Positions 12,026 through 24,556 of a DNA stretch of 64,000 nucleotides are shown piece after piece. Source of the stretch: Termitomyces sp. T153. Lineage: Eukaryota; Basidiomycota; Agaricomycetes; Agaricales; Lyophyllaceae. The position numbers and the translations under genes are program-made. The notes beneath the pieces are model-generated. The model saw only the letters and a program-made list of their open reading frames with translations, did no database searches and was not told where the DNA came from. The DNA is taken from NCBI GenBank assembly GCA_018296165.2, contig JACKQL020000023.1, forward strand, positions 496,001 through 560,000. The letters are read 5' to 3'. Position 1 is the first letter of the stretch, and each line of letters starts with the position of its first letter.

Positions 12026-13250
12026 GTGGAGTATGAGAGCCAATGGGATGAATTCAATTGGCACCAGAATAAGTGGAGGGTGGACAAGATGTATCGTGGT
12101 TGTGAGTGTGCTAATTCCATACTTGTTGCTGTACTAACCAAGTGGAATAGAGCTGTCCACAGTGGTAGCAGGCCCATCTCAGGGTTCCTCTCAGGCTCTG
12201 GGGCCATTGAGACAGCCAACCCCAGCACCACTGGTATGTCTGTTGAGGCCAAGCCTGGAGCCAGAGATAGTACAGGTCATTCTGAAGGGCTAGCAGATTC
12301 TACAGGAGGAGGTCATGCTGGAGAGTTTGCAGAGGCAGTTGGATAGTTGTGGAGGTTTCCAACATTGAAGTGGTGTCAAACAGAGGCTCCAGTAAGTTGC
12401 TGAGTATGCTCCTCCATGATCTAGCTAAATCAGTCATCCAGTGTGCTCCCTGTGCCCAGCATGGAGGGCAGTGTGTTTTTGAGGTGTTAGTGCAGGAGTC
12501 CTATCACAACTCATCAGTCTGCCTCCCTTGCCACACTCAACATGAGAAGTGTTCTATTTTCTTGAGTTGGCATACAGCCTGTATTGGAGTGCAGCAGGGC
12601 TGGGACTTACAATGAGTGGCAGCACAGCTGGAGAAGGAGTAGAAGAGTAGAGTGTTGGGCCAGGGCTTCAAGCTAGAGGGTGGGGAGAATGTAGGATGGC
12701 TGGCAGGAAAAGTGGGATTACTGCATGACAGGCAGAAAGAAGAGGCCCTGGCTGTATGTAACAAGGATAAGTGGAGGGCCTCCCTGCTGCTAAAGGCTGG
12801 GCTCAGCAAGAGGCTTCAAGGTGAGGAGTCAATGGTAGGGCCTCTGGAGCCACAGGTTTACTCCTCTGGCTCAAGAGCACCAGTAGAACAGTCTACAGAG
12901 TAGTCTAGATTGATTTCCAAGACTCTTCTGCATAGTTAGGTAGAAGGGCTGCAGAGATTGCTGGTGACTTGTGAGGAGGAGATTTGGAGGATCAGAGAGA
13001 GTTGGGATGTAATGTAGAGGGATTAGGATGCAGCATAGAGGGATACTCTGACCTCAGGAACTTCTTGTCTTCTCTTTGCCTCCTGCTCCACCTGTGCCTC
13101 CCCCTGTTCCAACTGTTTTTGCAGCTCTTGCACCTCCAACAATTGTTTGGTGACCATCTGCATAGTGACCTCCTGCTTCTACCATGCCATGTCCCTACCC
13201 CCAGCAATGGTGGAGGCTGCTCAGAGGTGAGAGGAGTGGCTTGCCAATGA
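12026..13250 (+). pseudogene. Decayed ORFs with CxxC-x6-C clusters, unknown
   Basis: Four consecutive plus-strand frames (12026-12346, 12349-12615, 12652-12903, 12984-13250) follow each other with single stops between them. That suggests one decayed reading unit. The second contains two similar cysteine groups, CAPCAQHGGQC and CLPCHTQHEKC (both C-x2-C-x6-C), resembling halves of a zinc-cluster module. I do not recognise the protein. It lies inside a gypsy-derived region and could be a gag-associated or retrotransposon-captured ORF. Antisense frames exist but are no more convincing. Confidence 0.3.
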
Positions 13251-13900
13251 GGCAGCCTCAGGGTGGAGGGGAGTCATGCATAAGTTTTTTCTTCCTCCTG
13301 CATTAGCTCTACTAATGTGACTCTGTAGACTGGATCAGAGAGCATAGGATCTTCCTCAATAGGGCAACTGCTGCATTTGCATCAATTCAGGATGGACAAG
13401 TGCAGATGCTCAGAGATCATCCAGCAGAGTTGGAGCAGGGCATGGGCTGGATGGAGAGGTTGTTAGCAGAGCACAGGTGGAGAAATGTAGTGAAGCTCAG
13501 GTCATAGTGGGAGCTGGCTACAAATGTGAGGAAGCCTCTTCTGGGCTACTTAGAAACTCTGGCTATAGTCATGACCTAGATAGAAGTGGATTTAGTGGGG
13601 GGAGTTCCAGAGGAGAAGAGAGAGTAGAGTGGGGAGGGGGTTAGACTTTTCTTGCCCATCTTATACCATCACAGTCTTCTCATTGTGATATCTTGTATTG
13701 GTAGTTATGTACATATTACTTCTTGAGCTCTGGTTTGGCTAGATTGAGAATAGTCAATTTTCAGATTGTATGAAGAGTAAAACATGCAGGGAGTTTCTCA
13801 TGGGAGTTGAATCCCTAATGAATCCAGAGATGGGGGTTATGCCCACTAATGCCATCTGTGGTAACTGTGTTAACTAGTTCCAGGAATCTCAGAGCTTGGT
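13251..13900. other. No gene recognised
   Basis: CpG-poor sequence between the cysteine-cluster ORFs and the second gypsy pol. It may hold the C-terminal end of that pol, but I see no motif. Confidence 0.3.
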
Positions 13901-15705
13901 TGGGTGCTATTGATGGAAGTCTCAGAGTTTAGTAGGGGCTCCAAAGAGGTTTTTGCAGGGTTCTCAAGTGTCATCTTCAGGTCCATAGCCTTTTCAACAG
14001 ACCAAATAGTGGAGTTGGGTAGGAGTCAAGGATTCAATCAACTTTCAGTGATATTTGTTCTTGACTTTGACAGGTGGCACTTTGCTGGGGCATTGTCTAG
14101 AAAAGGGGTCTGGAGTATATTTCTTGAGGTGGTGGATGTGGAAAACTGGGTGGAGGCTTTTCAGGCCTAAAGGTAGGTTGAGTTTGTAGGCATAAGTTAA
14201 GACCTTCCAGAGGATCTTGAAGGGGTTGAGCCATTTGTGGTTGAGCTTGATGGAGGGTCTTCAGGTCTTGAGGTTGTATCAATCAAGCCATACTAGGGTT
14301 CTAGGGGACTAATCAGGGGTGGAGTTGCATTGGGTGTTGGCATGCTTGGAATATGCTTGATTGGCAGTGTTGATTTCATCCCAGAGGAACTGGTAGAGGG
14401 ATTGGAGATCTTCTACAACTTTGTAGGTGATGTGGGAGGAGATATCTTTGAGTGACAGAGTGAGCTGGGAGTTGCATCCTTTATTGGCATAGAAAGAAGA
14501 AACTCTAGTGGCAGAGTGAGGCATGTTGTTGTAAGTAAACTTGGCAAGAAGAAGTTCTGTGTGCTAGTTGTTCTGCAAATAATTAATATAGAGGCAGAGA
14601 TACTGTTTTCAAGTCTGGTTTACTCTATCAGTCTGTCTGTCAGTCTCCAAGTAGTAAGTAGTCAATAGGTTGGCCTTTATTTCAAGGGCCTTGCATAACA
14701 ACTGCCAAAAACAGAAGACAAATAAAGGGCTGCAATTAGAGATGATGTTGTCTGGAAGTCTGTGCTTAGAGAATACATGCTTGAGGAATAGTTTAGTGAA
14801 CTCCAGAACATTGTTGGTGGTGTGGCAGGGAATGAATAGAGCTTGCTTGGTGAGGCAGAAAACAATAATGAGAATGGCATCAAAGTAGCTCAATAATATA
14901 GTTCATCAAAATTGAGGACCAAGAATAGCAGCTAACAGGAAGGGGCTTCAGCAGGCCATAGGGGCAATAGCAGAGTACCTTGGCCTGAAGGCATGGTTCA
15001 CAGGCATGTACATATTGCATGATGTCCTTCTTCATTCCTAGCCAAAAGTAAGTTTGGGAGATGAGCTGAAGAGTTTTACAAATTCCTGGATGTCTTCAGA
15101 GTTTGTGATTGTGATGCTGCTAGAGTATGTTGAAGTGAATAGACTTGTGGTCCAGGGCATAGATTCATCCTTTCTAGAGTAGGAGTCATTGGTCTGGAGA
15201 AGTAGTGTGAAGAGTGGGTTGGCTGTTGGTTTGTCAGTGAAGTTGTTGTGGGGGTTGTGCTGGATGAAGAAGGGGTTTGGAAGTGCATTACAAATTTGGT
15301 GGAGGATTCCTTCTTCATTTATGATCAGCATGGCATAAAGGTGTTCGGGAGGGATTATCACTTGATGATTAAACACATTCTGCTCAGCTTCAAATGACTT
15401 CTTTGAGTACATGTTGGGTCTTTGAGTAAGGGCACCAGGTTTTGTGCCAAGTTAACCAAGGCAGAAGTGAATAGAAAAGTTATATTTGAAGAGCATTTTA
15501 GATCATTGAGCTTGTTGACAGCTGAGTTGTTTAGTAGTAGTGAAGTATTGCAGATTTTTGTAGTTAGAGTAAACTTGAATGCAATGTGAGACTTCCTCAA
15601 AGTAGGCCCTCCACTGCTGAAAGGCTTTAACAATGGCAAGGAGCTTCTTGGTGTAGATGTCATAGTTGTAGTTGTATAATAGAGTGCCCATCACTTGCTT
15701 CACCT
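13901..15705 (-). pseudogene. Second Ty3/gypsy pol relic (RNase H-integrase)
   Basis: Minus-strand fragments spell a degenerate gypsy pol. Frames at 15703-15358 carry the RNase H portion (NYDIYTKKLLAIVKAFQQW). A zinc-binding piece with CEPCLQAK lies near 15000-14960. The integrase core is at 14893-14609 (FDAIL, then LPDNIISN where DNIISD is usual, then YYLETDRQTDRVNQT). A C-terminal integrase domain is at 14524-14190. Several catalytic residues are altered and frames are interrupted. The RT, protease and gag expected to the right of 15705 are missing, so the element is truncated there. The type is chromovirus-like from memory of the family. Confidence 0.7.
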
Positions 15706-15737
15706 TTTACTATTAATTCTATTATTATTAATTATAT

Positions 15738-15761
15738 GGATAGCATCACATGATGCTATCC
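15738..15761. repeat. 11-bp perfect inverted repeat
   Basis: GGATAGCATCA and its exact reverse complement are separated by CA, in a very AT-rich stretch (15706-16000) that otherwise holds no gene. It sits at the truncation point of the gypsy relic and may be part of an LTR or the end of another element. Confidence 0.5.
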
Positions 15762-16010
15762 CTAAAAGTACTATACATTTAATTATATAAGGCAGCACCT
15801 TACTTCATACTTTGTAGACAGAATTATTAACTAGTTTTGACTTATGGAGTGTGAAATGTAAGCTGCACAAACTGTAACAGAAACATTACATTTTTTAAGT
15901 CAAACAAGCATTAACTTGTTTGCAAGGGAAGAACCCAAACTTCTGAAAAAGAAGTTTACTGCCACTAGTTACAATCAGCACATTAAAAATTTTGACATGT
16001 ACCTTCCATA

Positions 16011-17760
16011 ATGAGCACTATGGTAACTATGGAAAGTTGGGTGCTTAGGCCTAAGTCCAAAACAGAGTTTGATGGAGCATTGAAGAGTGCTCCACAGGGG
16101 ACATCAGAATTTGCCACATCACACCATGATGGGGGCAGGGAGAGTGCTGTGATGCCAGGAGAGCTGCCAGCAGCTATTCCAGTGCAATTACCTGTGGGTG
16201 GTTGGGAAGGTGTCACAGTGGAGGGCTCTCAAGGGCCCTCTACTTGACTTTATCCAATAGCAGAGCCAGGAGGCACTGTGGTGTCAGCAGACAAGGGGAA
16301 AACTCCTTTAAATGTGCCCACAGTACTGAGGCTAGAAGTACTTTGATCCTTCCCAGTTGCTGCAGGAGGTTAGATCAACTGCTCAATAATGGGAACACTA
16401 CTGAGGAATGAAGAAGACTTCTCATACAGGGCTCACAGTCCTGTACAATTGCAAGCTGAGCTTATACTGAGTATGTGATTGACAGCCCCAGCAGCATTCA
16501 TTGAGACAATACCAGAGGATGTTGGAGACACCTCTGATATAGATAGTAAGGCTCATCCAGACAATATCCTTTGTAGAAGGGTGATGGCATTCTGGCAGAA
16601 CTATGTTGAAGTTTCTAGCCTCAACTCAGCAATGTTTAGCTGCTAGAATAGCTAAATACATTGCAATTCAGATTGTTGAGAGATGACATCATCCCAACAA
16701 ATCCAGTGAAATATATGGATATTTACATGCTCTTCTTATCACAGGAGGTAACAGATTACTTCCAGTGCAAGAAGCTGCAGGGATTGCAGGGATTGTCTGC
16801 AATGCTGTCACCATATCCTGGTGGGGCCTATGTGCCCCCACTATCCCCAGTCAACAAAGCATTGACTCTGTTGCAAGCACTGCAACAGCCTGATGAGATG
16901 CTATGTGATTATGTAGCTAGACAAGCTGCTGTGGACTGTCAATGACAGGCCACATTGGGCACAATCATAGCACCAGACTTAGCATCTACTGATGCAGAGT
17001 CAGTGATTATAGTAAAGCAACCAGTAGTGCAGCATAGACCTAGTGGGTCTACATGAAGAGCACTGACTTGGAAAGATTGAATTGCTCTACAGCAATCTTG
17101 CAATGGGGACATGGAGAACTTTGGACAATCAAGGGGTGGTGTTCCAAGGAAATACTGCCTATGATGCATGGCTGGAAGGGTACATTCCACTAGAATAAAC
17201 CAGGCCAATTAAGAAGGAGGAGCAAGACTCTTGCTCCCCTCTCAGAGATGGAAACACTGGGACTGGTTAGAGCCCTGCAGATTCCCAGAAATACACAGGT
17301 CAAGGAGCAAACACTCCTTTGGACTGGTCTAGGGAAAGACTTGTTAGCAGAAGAAAACCTAGACAGGGATTACCAGAGAGTGATCCTGTGTCCTCTCCTC
17401 CCTCTACACCACACTATAGACTTCAAGGCTGGGCAGAAGTGGTGGAGGTCCAGAAAGAGGACCACCTTTTTCTGGTCATGGACTACTGCCACCTCTGGAA
17501 GGAGGCCCACCTGACTTAGGAGGACCAGATGATAGCCCTTCTGGTGAGAATGATGGTGTGAGATGCAGAGCTGTAAGGAGAAGGACTACAGTGATGGAAC
17601 AGTTGCTTGCAGTACAACTGGAAATACCAGAAGCACTCAAGCCAAGGTGGAGTGATTCATTAAAAACAATCACTCCCTATACAAGGTCTGCTAAGTTCAG
17701 CAAACTTGAAGTCTGGCTGATGAGCATCTGTGTATTCTATCCCATAGCTCAGTATGGTGA
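16011..17760 (+). pseudogene. Gag-like retroelement relic
   Basis: Plus-strand frames 16011-16247, 16661-16945, 17248-17519 and 17558-17773 read discontinuously. The last one contains a segment like the start of a retrotransposon gag domain (TITPYTRSAKFSKLEVWL), a pattern of Tyr-Thr-Gly-Lys-like residues followed by a Trp-rich helix. I see no zinc knuckle or protease. The frame runs straight into the opposite-strand Helitron end near 17760, so one of the two was cut by the other. The assignment is tentative. Confidence 0.35.
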
Positions 17761-20700
17761 GAGTACAACATAAAGTTGGCCATGTGAAAAAACTCCTGAT
17801 CAAAGGTCCAATCCAACATGCTTGACTGATTGACCCTGAGACTTGTTGATAGTCATAGCAAAGGCCAATCAAACTGGGAATTGTCTCCTGCACAATGGAA
17901 TTGGCAAATCTTCTTCAGATACATTCATGTTGATTCTTGGAATCAAAACAATTGATCCTGCAAACTTGGCATCTCCACTGATGATCCTACATCTGAGAAC
18001 TCTGGTGCTGATGTGAGTGACAATCATTCTTGTCCCATTGCAAAGTCCTTTGGTTGTATCCAGATTTCTGAGCAGCATAACAGGAACACCAATCTTCAGA
18101 GCCAATTTAGCCAAGGGCAAACTGCTGGCTCTGAGAGAGTTGAGGTATTCCATTGGATACAATGCAAGACCATTAGGATTTCCATCATCAGATATGACAG
18201 AGTCTGCACTCTGCAAGATTTTCTCTTCTCCTGGACATTTCTGCAGAACTTCAGAGTTGATATCCTCTACATCAGAGTTCTTGCCAGAAAGGATGGTACG
18301 GTCCAGATAATACTGATCATCTTGATGGTGATCAATATGAGGATAAGTGGAAGAGATCAATCCAGTGACAGAATTGTCATTACAGATCATGGTTTCTGGA
18401 AGTTGTACTGTTTCTCCAGGCCCAAGGTTTTTTCCAGCACCAATATCCAATAACCAAGCTGCATGAGCAATGTTATCAGGAGTCTGATCCAATCTCATGT
18501 TTTGAACCAAGTAGTGGACTTGAATTTGATCCCAAAGTCTTCCCCTTTTGAGTGAAGCAGCAATCATCTGCTGCCTGAGTCCTCGTTGGATAACTGGGAG
18601 AGTTTGCCTAAAATCTCCTCCAAACACCACAGTCACTCCACCAAAAGGAACATCCTTCTCCAGGATGTCTCTGAACCCTCGATCCACAGAGTCAATGGCA
18701 TTTTTGTGTTGCATTGGGACTTCATCCCAAATAACAACCTTGGTCTGGAGTAAGAGTTGAGACAACTGAGTTCCTCTTTTGATATTGGCAATGGATGTAT
18801 CCAAAGCAGGAATGGGGATTTTGAACCTTGAATGTGCAGTTCTACCACCCTCCAGCAATAAGGCAGCAATCCCAGATGCTACCCATAATGCCACATCTCC
18901 ATTGGACCGAACAGCAGAAGCCAAAGTGTTGCACACAAATGTTTTGCCACATCCACCTGCACTGTGAATGAATATCATCTTGCCCAAGTTGTTGTCCACA
19001 GAGTCCATAACTTCATTGAAGGCTCCCAGTTGTTCACCATTAAACCTGGCCTTGTTTTCATCCACCCTTCTCTTCAACTCCTCAACATCATAATCTGTTT
19101 CTTCTTGCAAAAGCCTATTTCCTGAAATTGTTTGATCAGTATCAATGTCAACTCTTTATACAATGTCCAACTTGCCTGGAATCACATTCCAAACTTGTTG
19201 GGCTTCTGGCATATTGGGAAAGTCTTGAAGAGTCTTGCCAAAATTCTTCAGATTGTCATTGATCAGATAAAGGCCATAGTCATAAATATCTTCATCAGTA
19301 AAGACTCTGTCCCTGTACTGCCTGATATTCTCCAATCTGTGTTGAAGATCATCACAAATGGAGTGCTTGAATTCATCCCATAGAGCCTCTGGAGTGGTAG
19401 GAGCACAGTGGAATAGGATAGTGCAAAAGAGCTGTCTGAGAGCTGATCCTGAATGGATTGGAGCAGCTTCAGCAAGACACTGCCTCCATTCTGCATCATC
19501 TTCTAGAAGACCAAGGGCCTTGCATGCCTCCTTGTAAGTAGGATAGGTGTGGCCATTGACTGTCCTGAGATCAGCCCATGATGTTGCATTGGTCACAATT
19601 GTCAGGAGCATTCTAAGGTAGAACCTTTCTCCCTGTTGAGGTGAAGCAAAGTACATCCTCCCAATAGCTGTTCCTCTCTGCCTCTCCTTCCAGGTCCTTC
19701 TGGAAGCTTCATAGACAAACTTGGTTGGAAAGCTCTGATAAGTGGTGTTGTTATTAGGGAATCTGGCATTGGCTTCAAACCAAGCAGTGAGTGCAGTCTT
19801 GTTTGCATTAGGCCTGGCAGCTACCATCTCCAAAGGCTCATTATCTTGAAAGTAGACTTCATGTTGGCCCTCCAAATGCACAGGTAATCAATATACAGGG
19901 GGATGTTCTCCATGCATGTTGAATTCAAAGATGTGCCAGCAAGCCTCAGGTGCAGAGATGTATCTGGCATCCAAGTGTTCCTTGATTTCATCCCTCTGGT
20001 CCATCTGCTCTCCAGCAATCTCCAAAGTTGTCCTATCATGGCCTTTGTAGATGTACTTGTGAATGTACTTGATGGCTTCTATTGAAGCACAGACCTCCAC
20101 ATTGATGTGACATTTGTACTTGGCTGAGAGATAAGGATTATATGGAACAACATCTCGATTGTCATAACGATGACCATTCTTTTCAAAGAAGCGTCCATTG
20201 TCAGGTCTGGCATATTGAGGATAGCCATTATCTCCATACTGAGTAGCCTCTTGGAATTCCTTTGGGTATTTCTTGGAACATTTGCCATCTACCATGCACT
20301 TAGCATTAGGTTTGGCAGCTCCACATGGACCATGGACCATGTTGGCAGTAACAACCTGACAACAAAGATAAGTAACTGAATTCAGGATTCAAACAGAGCC
20401 AATACCTGATACAATTGAGGCTGAGCAACTGGATCTGGAATCTGAGCGGAGACAATGGAATCCACATCAGGTGCATCCTTGATTCTGTGATGGCGATGGA
20501 AAAAGATCAAGATGTGCATATGTGGAAGTCCTCTCTTTTGGAATTCAATGGTATAAACATAAGCCACACAGCTGCCAAAGAGACCTTCCTTGATCTCCTT
20601 TACCACAGCATTTTTCTTGAGTTCAAAAACTCTGGCAACAATATCAGGTCGATCAGCAGCTGTTTGCTTCTTCCCATTGACTGCAGGTTCCTTCAAGAGA

Positions 20701-23294
20701 GCTTCTTCAATTTCTGACCACTTTGGATTGGCAGTCATAGTCAAGAAGAGGTCAGGTTTTCCAAAATTCCTGCAGATAGCCATAGAGTCCTGGAATAATT
20801 GCTGCATCTGTCAATCACTTCCAGTATGGGAGGATGGGAGGATAACACGACGGCTTTGTGGGGTGACTTGTTCATCTCCAGCAGCAGCATCCACTACTCC
20901 CTGATAGACTTCAGCCCTGATCTTTTTCTGGTTGTGTCGAATCCAATTCAACTTGTTTTGTTCAGTAGAAGCCCATGCATCTACAACATATTGTTGAAAT
21001 AGCCTCCCACTCCAGAGTAATGGTGCATTGAATTCCAAAGTCCTTTGCTGCAGCCTGTATGCATAATATGCTGTTTGGGTCACCTTTGCTGATCTTTGTT
21101 GATTCTGTGGTCCAAAATGAGAGCGAATGTTGGTGTGAAATCCAGGCTGTCCAGTGGGAAAGATGATGGTATAATGCAATGGAGTGTAATATGGGTGCAA
21201 GTGACTGATCTGCTTCAATTGACCTCCATGCAAGTGCAAGACTATATCACGATCATTTGATCGCTCTTCTGAGCCATCTCCTGGAATTACAGCTGCAACT
21301 CCCTCCTGTTCATTAGGGTCATTATAGCGTCGAGGATCTCCAAAATCAGCTGTAAGCTTGACAGAAAGCCTTTGTGGTTGGCCTTCTGGAACTTCTCCCA
21401 TGATCTGCCTGGCCTGCTTGTATAAGCCAATGAAGGGATTGACTCTAGCAAGCATATCCTGCAAAGAGGCCATTATCTGAGGGTCTAGCCTGGAATTGTT
21501 CTGTTGACAAAAAGCCAATTGCTGATTGTGATCATAAAAGTAGAGCTGTGCATATACAGGCAGATTGCCTTCAATAGGAAGCAAGGCACCTGTCAAATGA
21601 TGTAGTTCTCCATTGATCCTAAAGCTGTATGGTCCAGGTGCATTGGTAATGGCATGGTCAATTTTGACTCCCAAAGATGTGAATGCAAAGGCTGCATTGT
21701 ATTGACGGATTGATGTTTTAAAGGTGTTAGAGAGAGGATGATGCCCATGGAGCAGGTTCAGTAAATCTGCTGGAGCATCTTGAAGCCTGGGCAAATTTAC
21801 TTGGCCTTGTAAGCAGCACATGCCAAACTTTGGGCTGTTTCTAGTAGACTTGGTGAGCTTTTCAGCATCAAAATGTAAAGCTTGGCAGTGTGGACATATA
21901 ACAGTCATAGGACCAAGATAGTGTGGAGGGTATTCAACCAAGTAAGGTTGCCTTCCTCTTGGAACAGGCTGAATAGGACCAAGTTGTGGTGGAATAGGAA
22001 GTCCAAGGGGAGGCTCTGGTTCTTCTGCTGGTATATTTTCAGCAGGATTTTCTGGTTGTGGTGGATCATTGGGTAGGGCAGGGTCCAAGTCTTCTGCAGG
22101 TCTCTGTTGAGCAGGATCAACATATTCGAAGCCATCATCAGAAGACATGTCATCCTGAGGACCCAATGGATCATCAAGGGAAGGATCCAATTGCTCTGCT
22201 AGTTGATGTTGAGCAGGATCAACATATTCCAAGTCATCCTCAGAAGGTATATCATTCTGAGGACCCAAATCATTGAAATCCTCTTCCAGATCAGCTTCAT
22301 GTTGCTGTTCCCAACCTTGAAAGATTCTTTGAGCCATAGCTGCATTCAAAGGCCTATGTTCAGGATTCAGATCAATATGCTATTGAACTTTGTTAATTAA
22401 GGTAGCATCTTGAAGTAGTCTTGAACTGACCTCTGCTCTGAATAGCTCTTCTTCCTGTCTTGCTCTTTCCTGTCTTTCCTGGCTCAAAATAGCTAATGCC
22501 TGCTGCCTGTCCTGCTCTTGTCTCAGCCTTTGTTGCTCTTCTAATACAGCCAATGCTTGTTCATGTCTGATCTGGTAGTTTTCCATCTCCTGAGCAACAT
22601 TAGGAGCAGGGGGAGGTGGAGCAGGTCTGATTCTTCTAAGTGCAGGAGCAGGTAGAAGAGGCACCATTCTGGGTATAGGATGCTGTAAAGGAGCATTCCA
22701 TCCTTCAGGCAAAATAGTTTGAGGAATGATCACTGTAGGTTGAGCAATAGTGGGCTGATTGAGCCTATTGTCCCTTCCATGTACAACAGATAGAGATGGC
22801 ATCATGATGGGCATAGAATTCTCCATAGGAACTTTTCTCACTCTTCTAAGTGGAGGAGCAGGTGGAGGAGGCACCATTCTAGGAATGGGATTCTGCAAAG
22901 GAGCATCCCATCCTTCAGGCAAAACAGTTTCAGGGATCACTATGGAAAATGGATCAGCAGCAGCAACTGGCTGCCTAATAGGTCTTCCTGAAGAGCTAGA
23001 AGTGGTGGCTATAGCTTGGTGATTAAGCCTCAAACCCTCAGATCCCATACCCCTAGATCCCATAGATTGATTAATACCCCCAGTTCCCATACCCCCAGGC
23101 CCAAATTGAAGTGGTGGAACAACCACAGTATTGATCTGTTCCAAAGATCTATTGTTTCTATTTGCTCGACGATTGTCAGGATCTGTCATTTGTAACTGTT
23201 CAAGTCTCCTTTGATTCCTAGCTTGTTGCCTTTGGCTTTCAGGAGTAGTAGGTGGTTGCCTATAACATCCATTGTTAAGCAATTTAACAGTCAA
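17756..23294 (-). pseudogene. Helitron Rep-helicase transposase, six premature stops
   Basis: One minus-strand reading frame runs from 23294 to about 17756 with a single 50-nt intron (20405-20356, GT..AG). Order: Gln/Pro-rich N-terminus; Helitron-like N domain (about 21300-20814); Rep HUH motif with LPHMHILIF (about 20530-20500); Tyr motif KYIHKYIYKGHD (about 20080-20035); then a PIF1-type helicase with Walker A GGCGKT (about 18955), Walker B-like VVIWDEVP (about 18740) and FGGDFRQTLP (about 18615), through HGQLYVVLS (about 17770). In-frame stops lie at 22380, 20811, 19888, 19156, 17869 and 17800. The enzyme would nick, transfer and unwind DNA for rolling-circle transposition. The last helicase motif is cut where the gag relic begins. 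Confidence 0.9.
20356..20405 (-). other. Conserved intron in the Helitron gene
   Basis: The minus strand reads CAG then GTATTG through TTGTTGTCAG then GTTGTT. Removing these 50 nt joins QPQLYQ to VVTANMVHGPCG in frame, matching the continuous Helitron protein. Confidence 0.75.
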
Positions 23295-23602
23295 AAACCA
23301 TTAAAATTGACTTGCATGATGAGATATTTGATGTATCAATAGCTCAATGTGGTTAAGGAGTTACTAATAAGCTTGTTAGTCAACATCAATCAATCAATAG
23401 ATGTGACGAAACATACTTTGTCGTGTGGCCTCCTTTCCACAACTTCGGAAATGCCCATTGTTTGGTCATGTTGTGTCAAAAAACGCGCGAGGCATGAAAA
23501 ACAGTGTCCACTAAATCGCGTTTGGCCTGTTTCACACGTGCAGGCTATTTGGCATGTTTTACACATGGTCAAAAGATAGTGTATATTCAGTAAAGTTGTA
23601 TA
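23295..23602. other. Helitron upstream flank
   Basis: No gene. The sequence keeps several CpGs (for example around 23400-23540), unlike the flanking repeats, and probably includes the Helitron 5' end. I could not identify a clear TC terminus. Confidence 0.35.
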
Positions 23603-23793
23603 CTATAATTTTTTTTGGAAAAAATCTATAATATATGGGACGACTCCTGGGAAAGTGGCTGTGCGCTCAATATATGCGACGACTTTGGATTGTGCTGACT
23701 AAAATTTGTCAGCTGCTGACCAAGAACCTTCCTTTTTGGGCAGCTTGGCTGTTTTTCGCACTTGGAACAGGTTTTTTCCAAAAAAAATTATAG
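23603..23793. mobile_element. TA-flanked MITE with 22-bp perfect TIRs
   Basis: Terminal inverted repeats at 23603-23624 (CTATAATTTTTTTT then GGAAAAAA) and 23772-23793 are exact reverse complements. TA flanks both sides (23601-23602 and 23794-23795), as for Tc1/mariner-type target duplications. The 191-bp element has no ORF and is a miniature non-autonomous transposon. Its core recurs twice more in the palindrome. Confidence 0.75.
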
Positions 23794-24358
23794 TAGACTA
23801 CTTTGATAGATATGGACCTCCTTTGACTATGTGTGAAAGGTTCCAGACTTGATATTTCAGGCAATATTTAACTATTTTCAGTCTTACTTATGTGAAATTG
23901 TACTGTTTTTTGATGCAACTCCTCAAGGAACACTTCTGGCTGTTCTTTGGGAAAGGAACATGTCCCATGCATGTATTTCCTATCAAAAAAAAGTTCAGAA
24001 CAATGAATTTATAACAAAAAATGGCCAAAGAAGTGGCATAAGATGTTTCTTTGACTCTTAAAACCTTCTACTTATTTTTCAGAAAGGAGAATGATTGCCC
24101 TGTGTATATCCCTAGGCAACCTATGGTTCCTGAAGGACTTTGAGAAGTTTATGACATACACTATGTTTTGACTATGAATCTGACTGGAGTGCTGCTAGCT
24201 GTATGTTGGCTTTCTGATTCCAAGGTGTATGGTTCAGACTTGAAAGTATGAATTCTTATAGTTTTACAGTAATCAGTTCCTATACCTTGGAGTCAACTTA
24301 CTCCTGATCATCTCCAACTTTTCCTGCTCTCAACAAATATTTGACTACATTATGAGCC

Positions 24359-24556
24359 TATATGCATAATATGCTGTTTAGGTGACCTTTGCTGATCTTT
24401 GTTGATTCTGTGGTCCAAAATGAGAGTGAATGTCAGTGTGAAATCCAGGCTGTCCAGTGGTAAAGATGATGGTATGATGCAATGGAGTATAATATGGGTG
24501 CAAGTGACTGATCTGCTTCAATTGACCTCCATGCAAGTGCAAGACTATATCACAAT
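24359..24556 (-). pseudogene. Helitron transposase fragment (left arm)
   Basis: About 200 bp closely match 21056-21254 of the Helitron gene (same strand), with scattered substitutions. The fragment falls in the region just upstream of the Rep domain. Confidence 0.85.
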
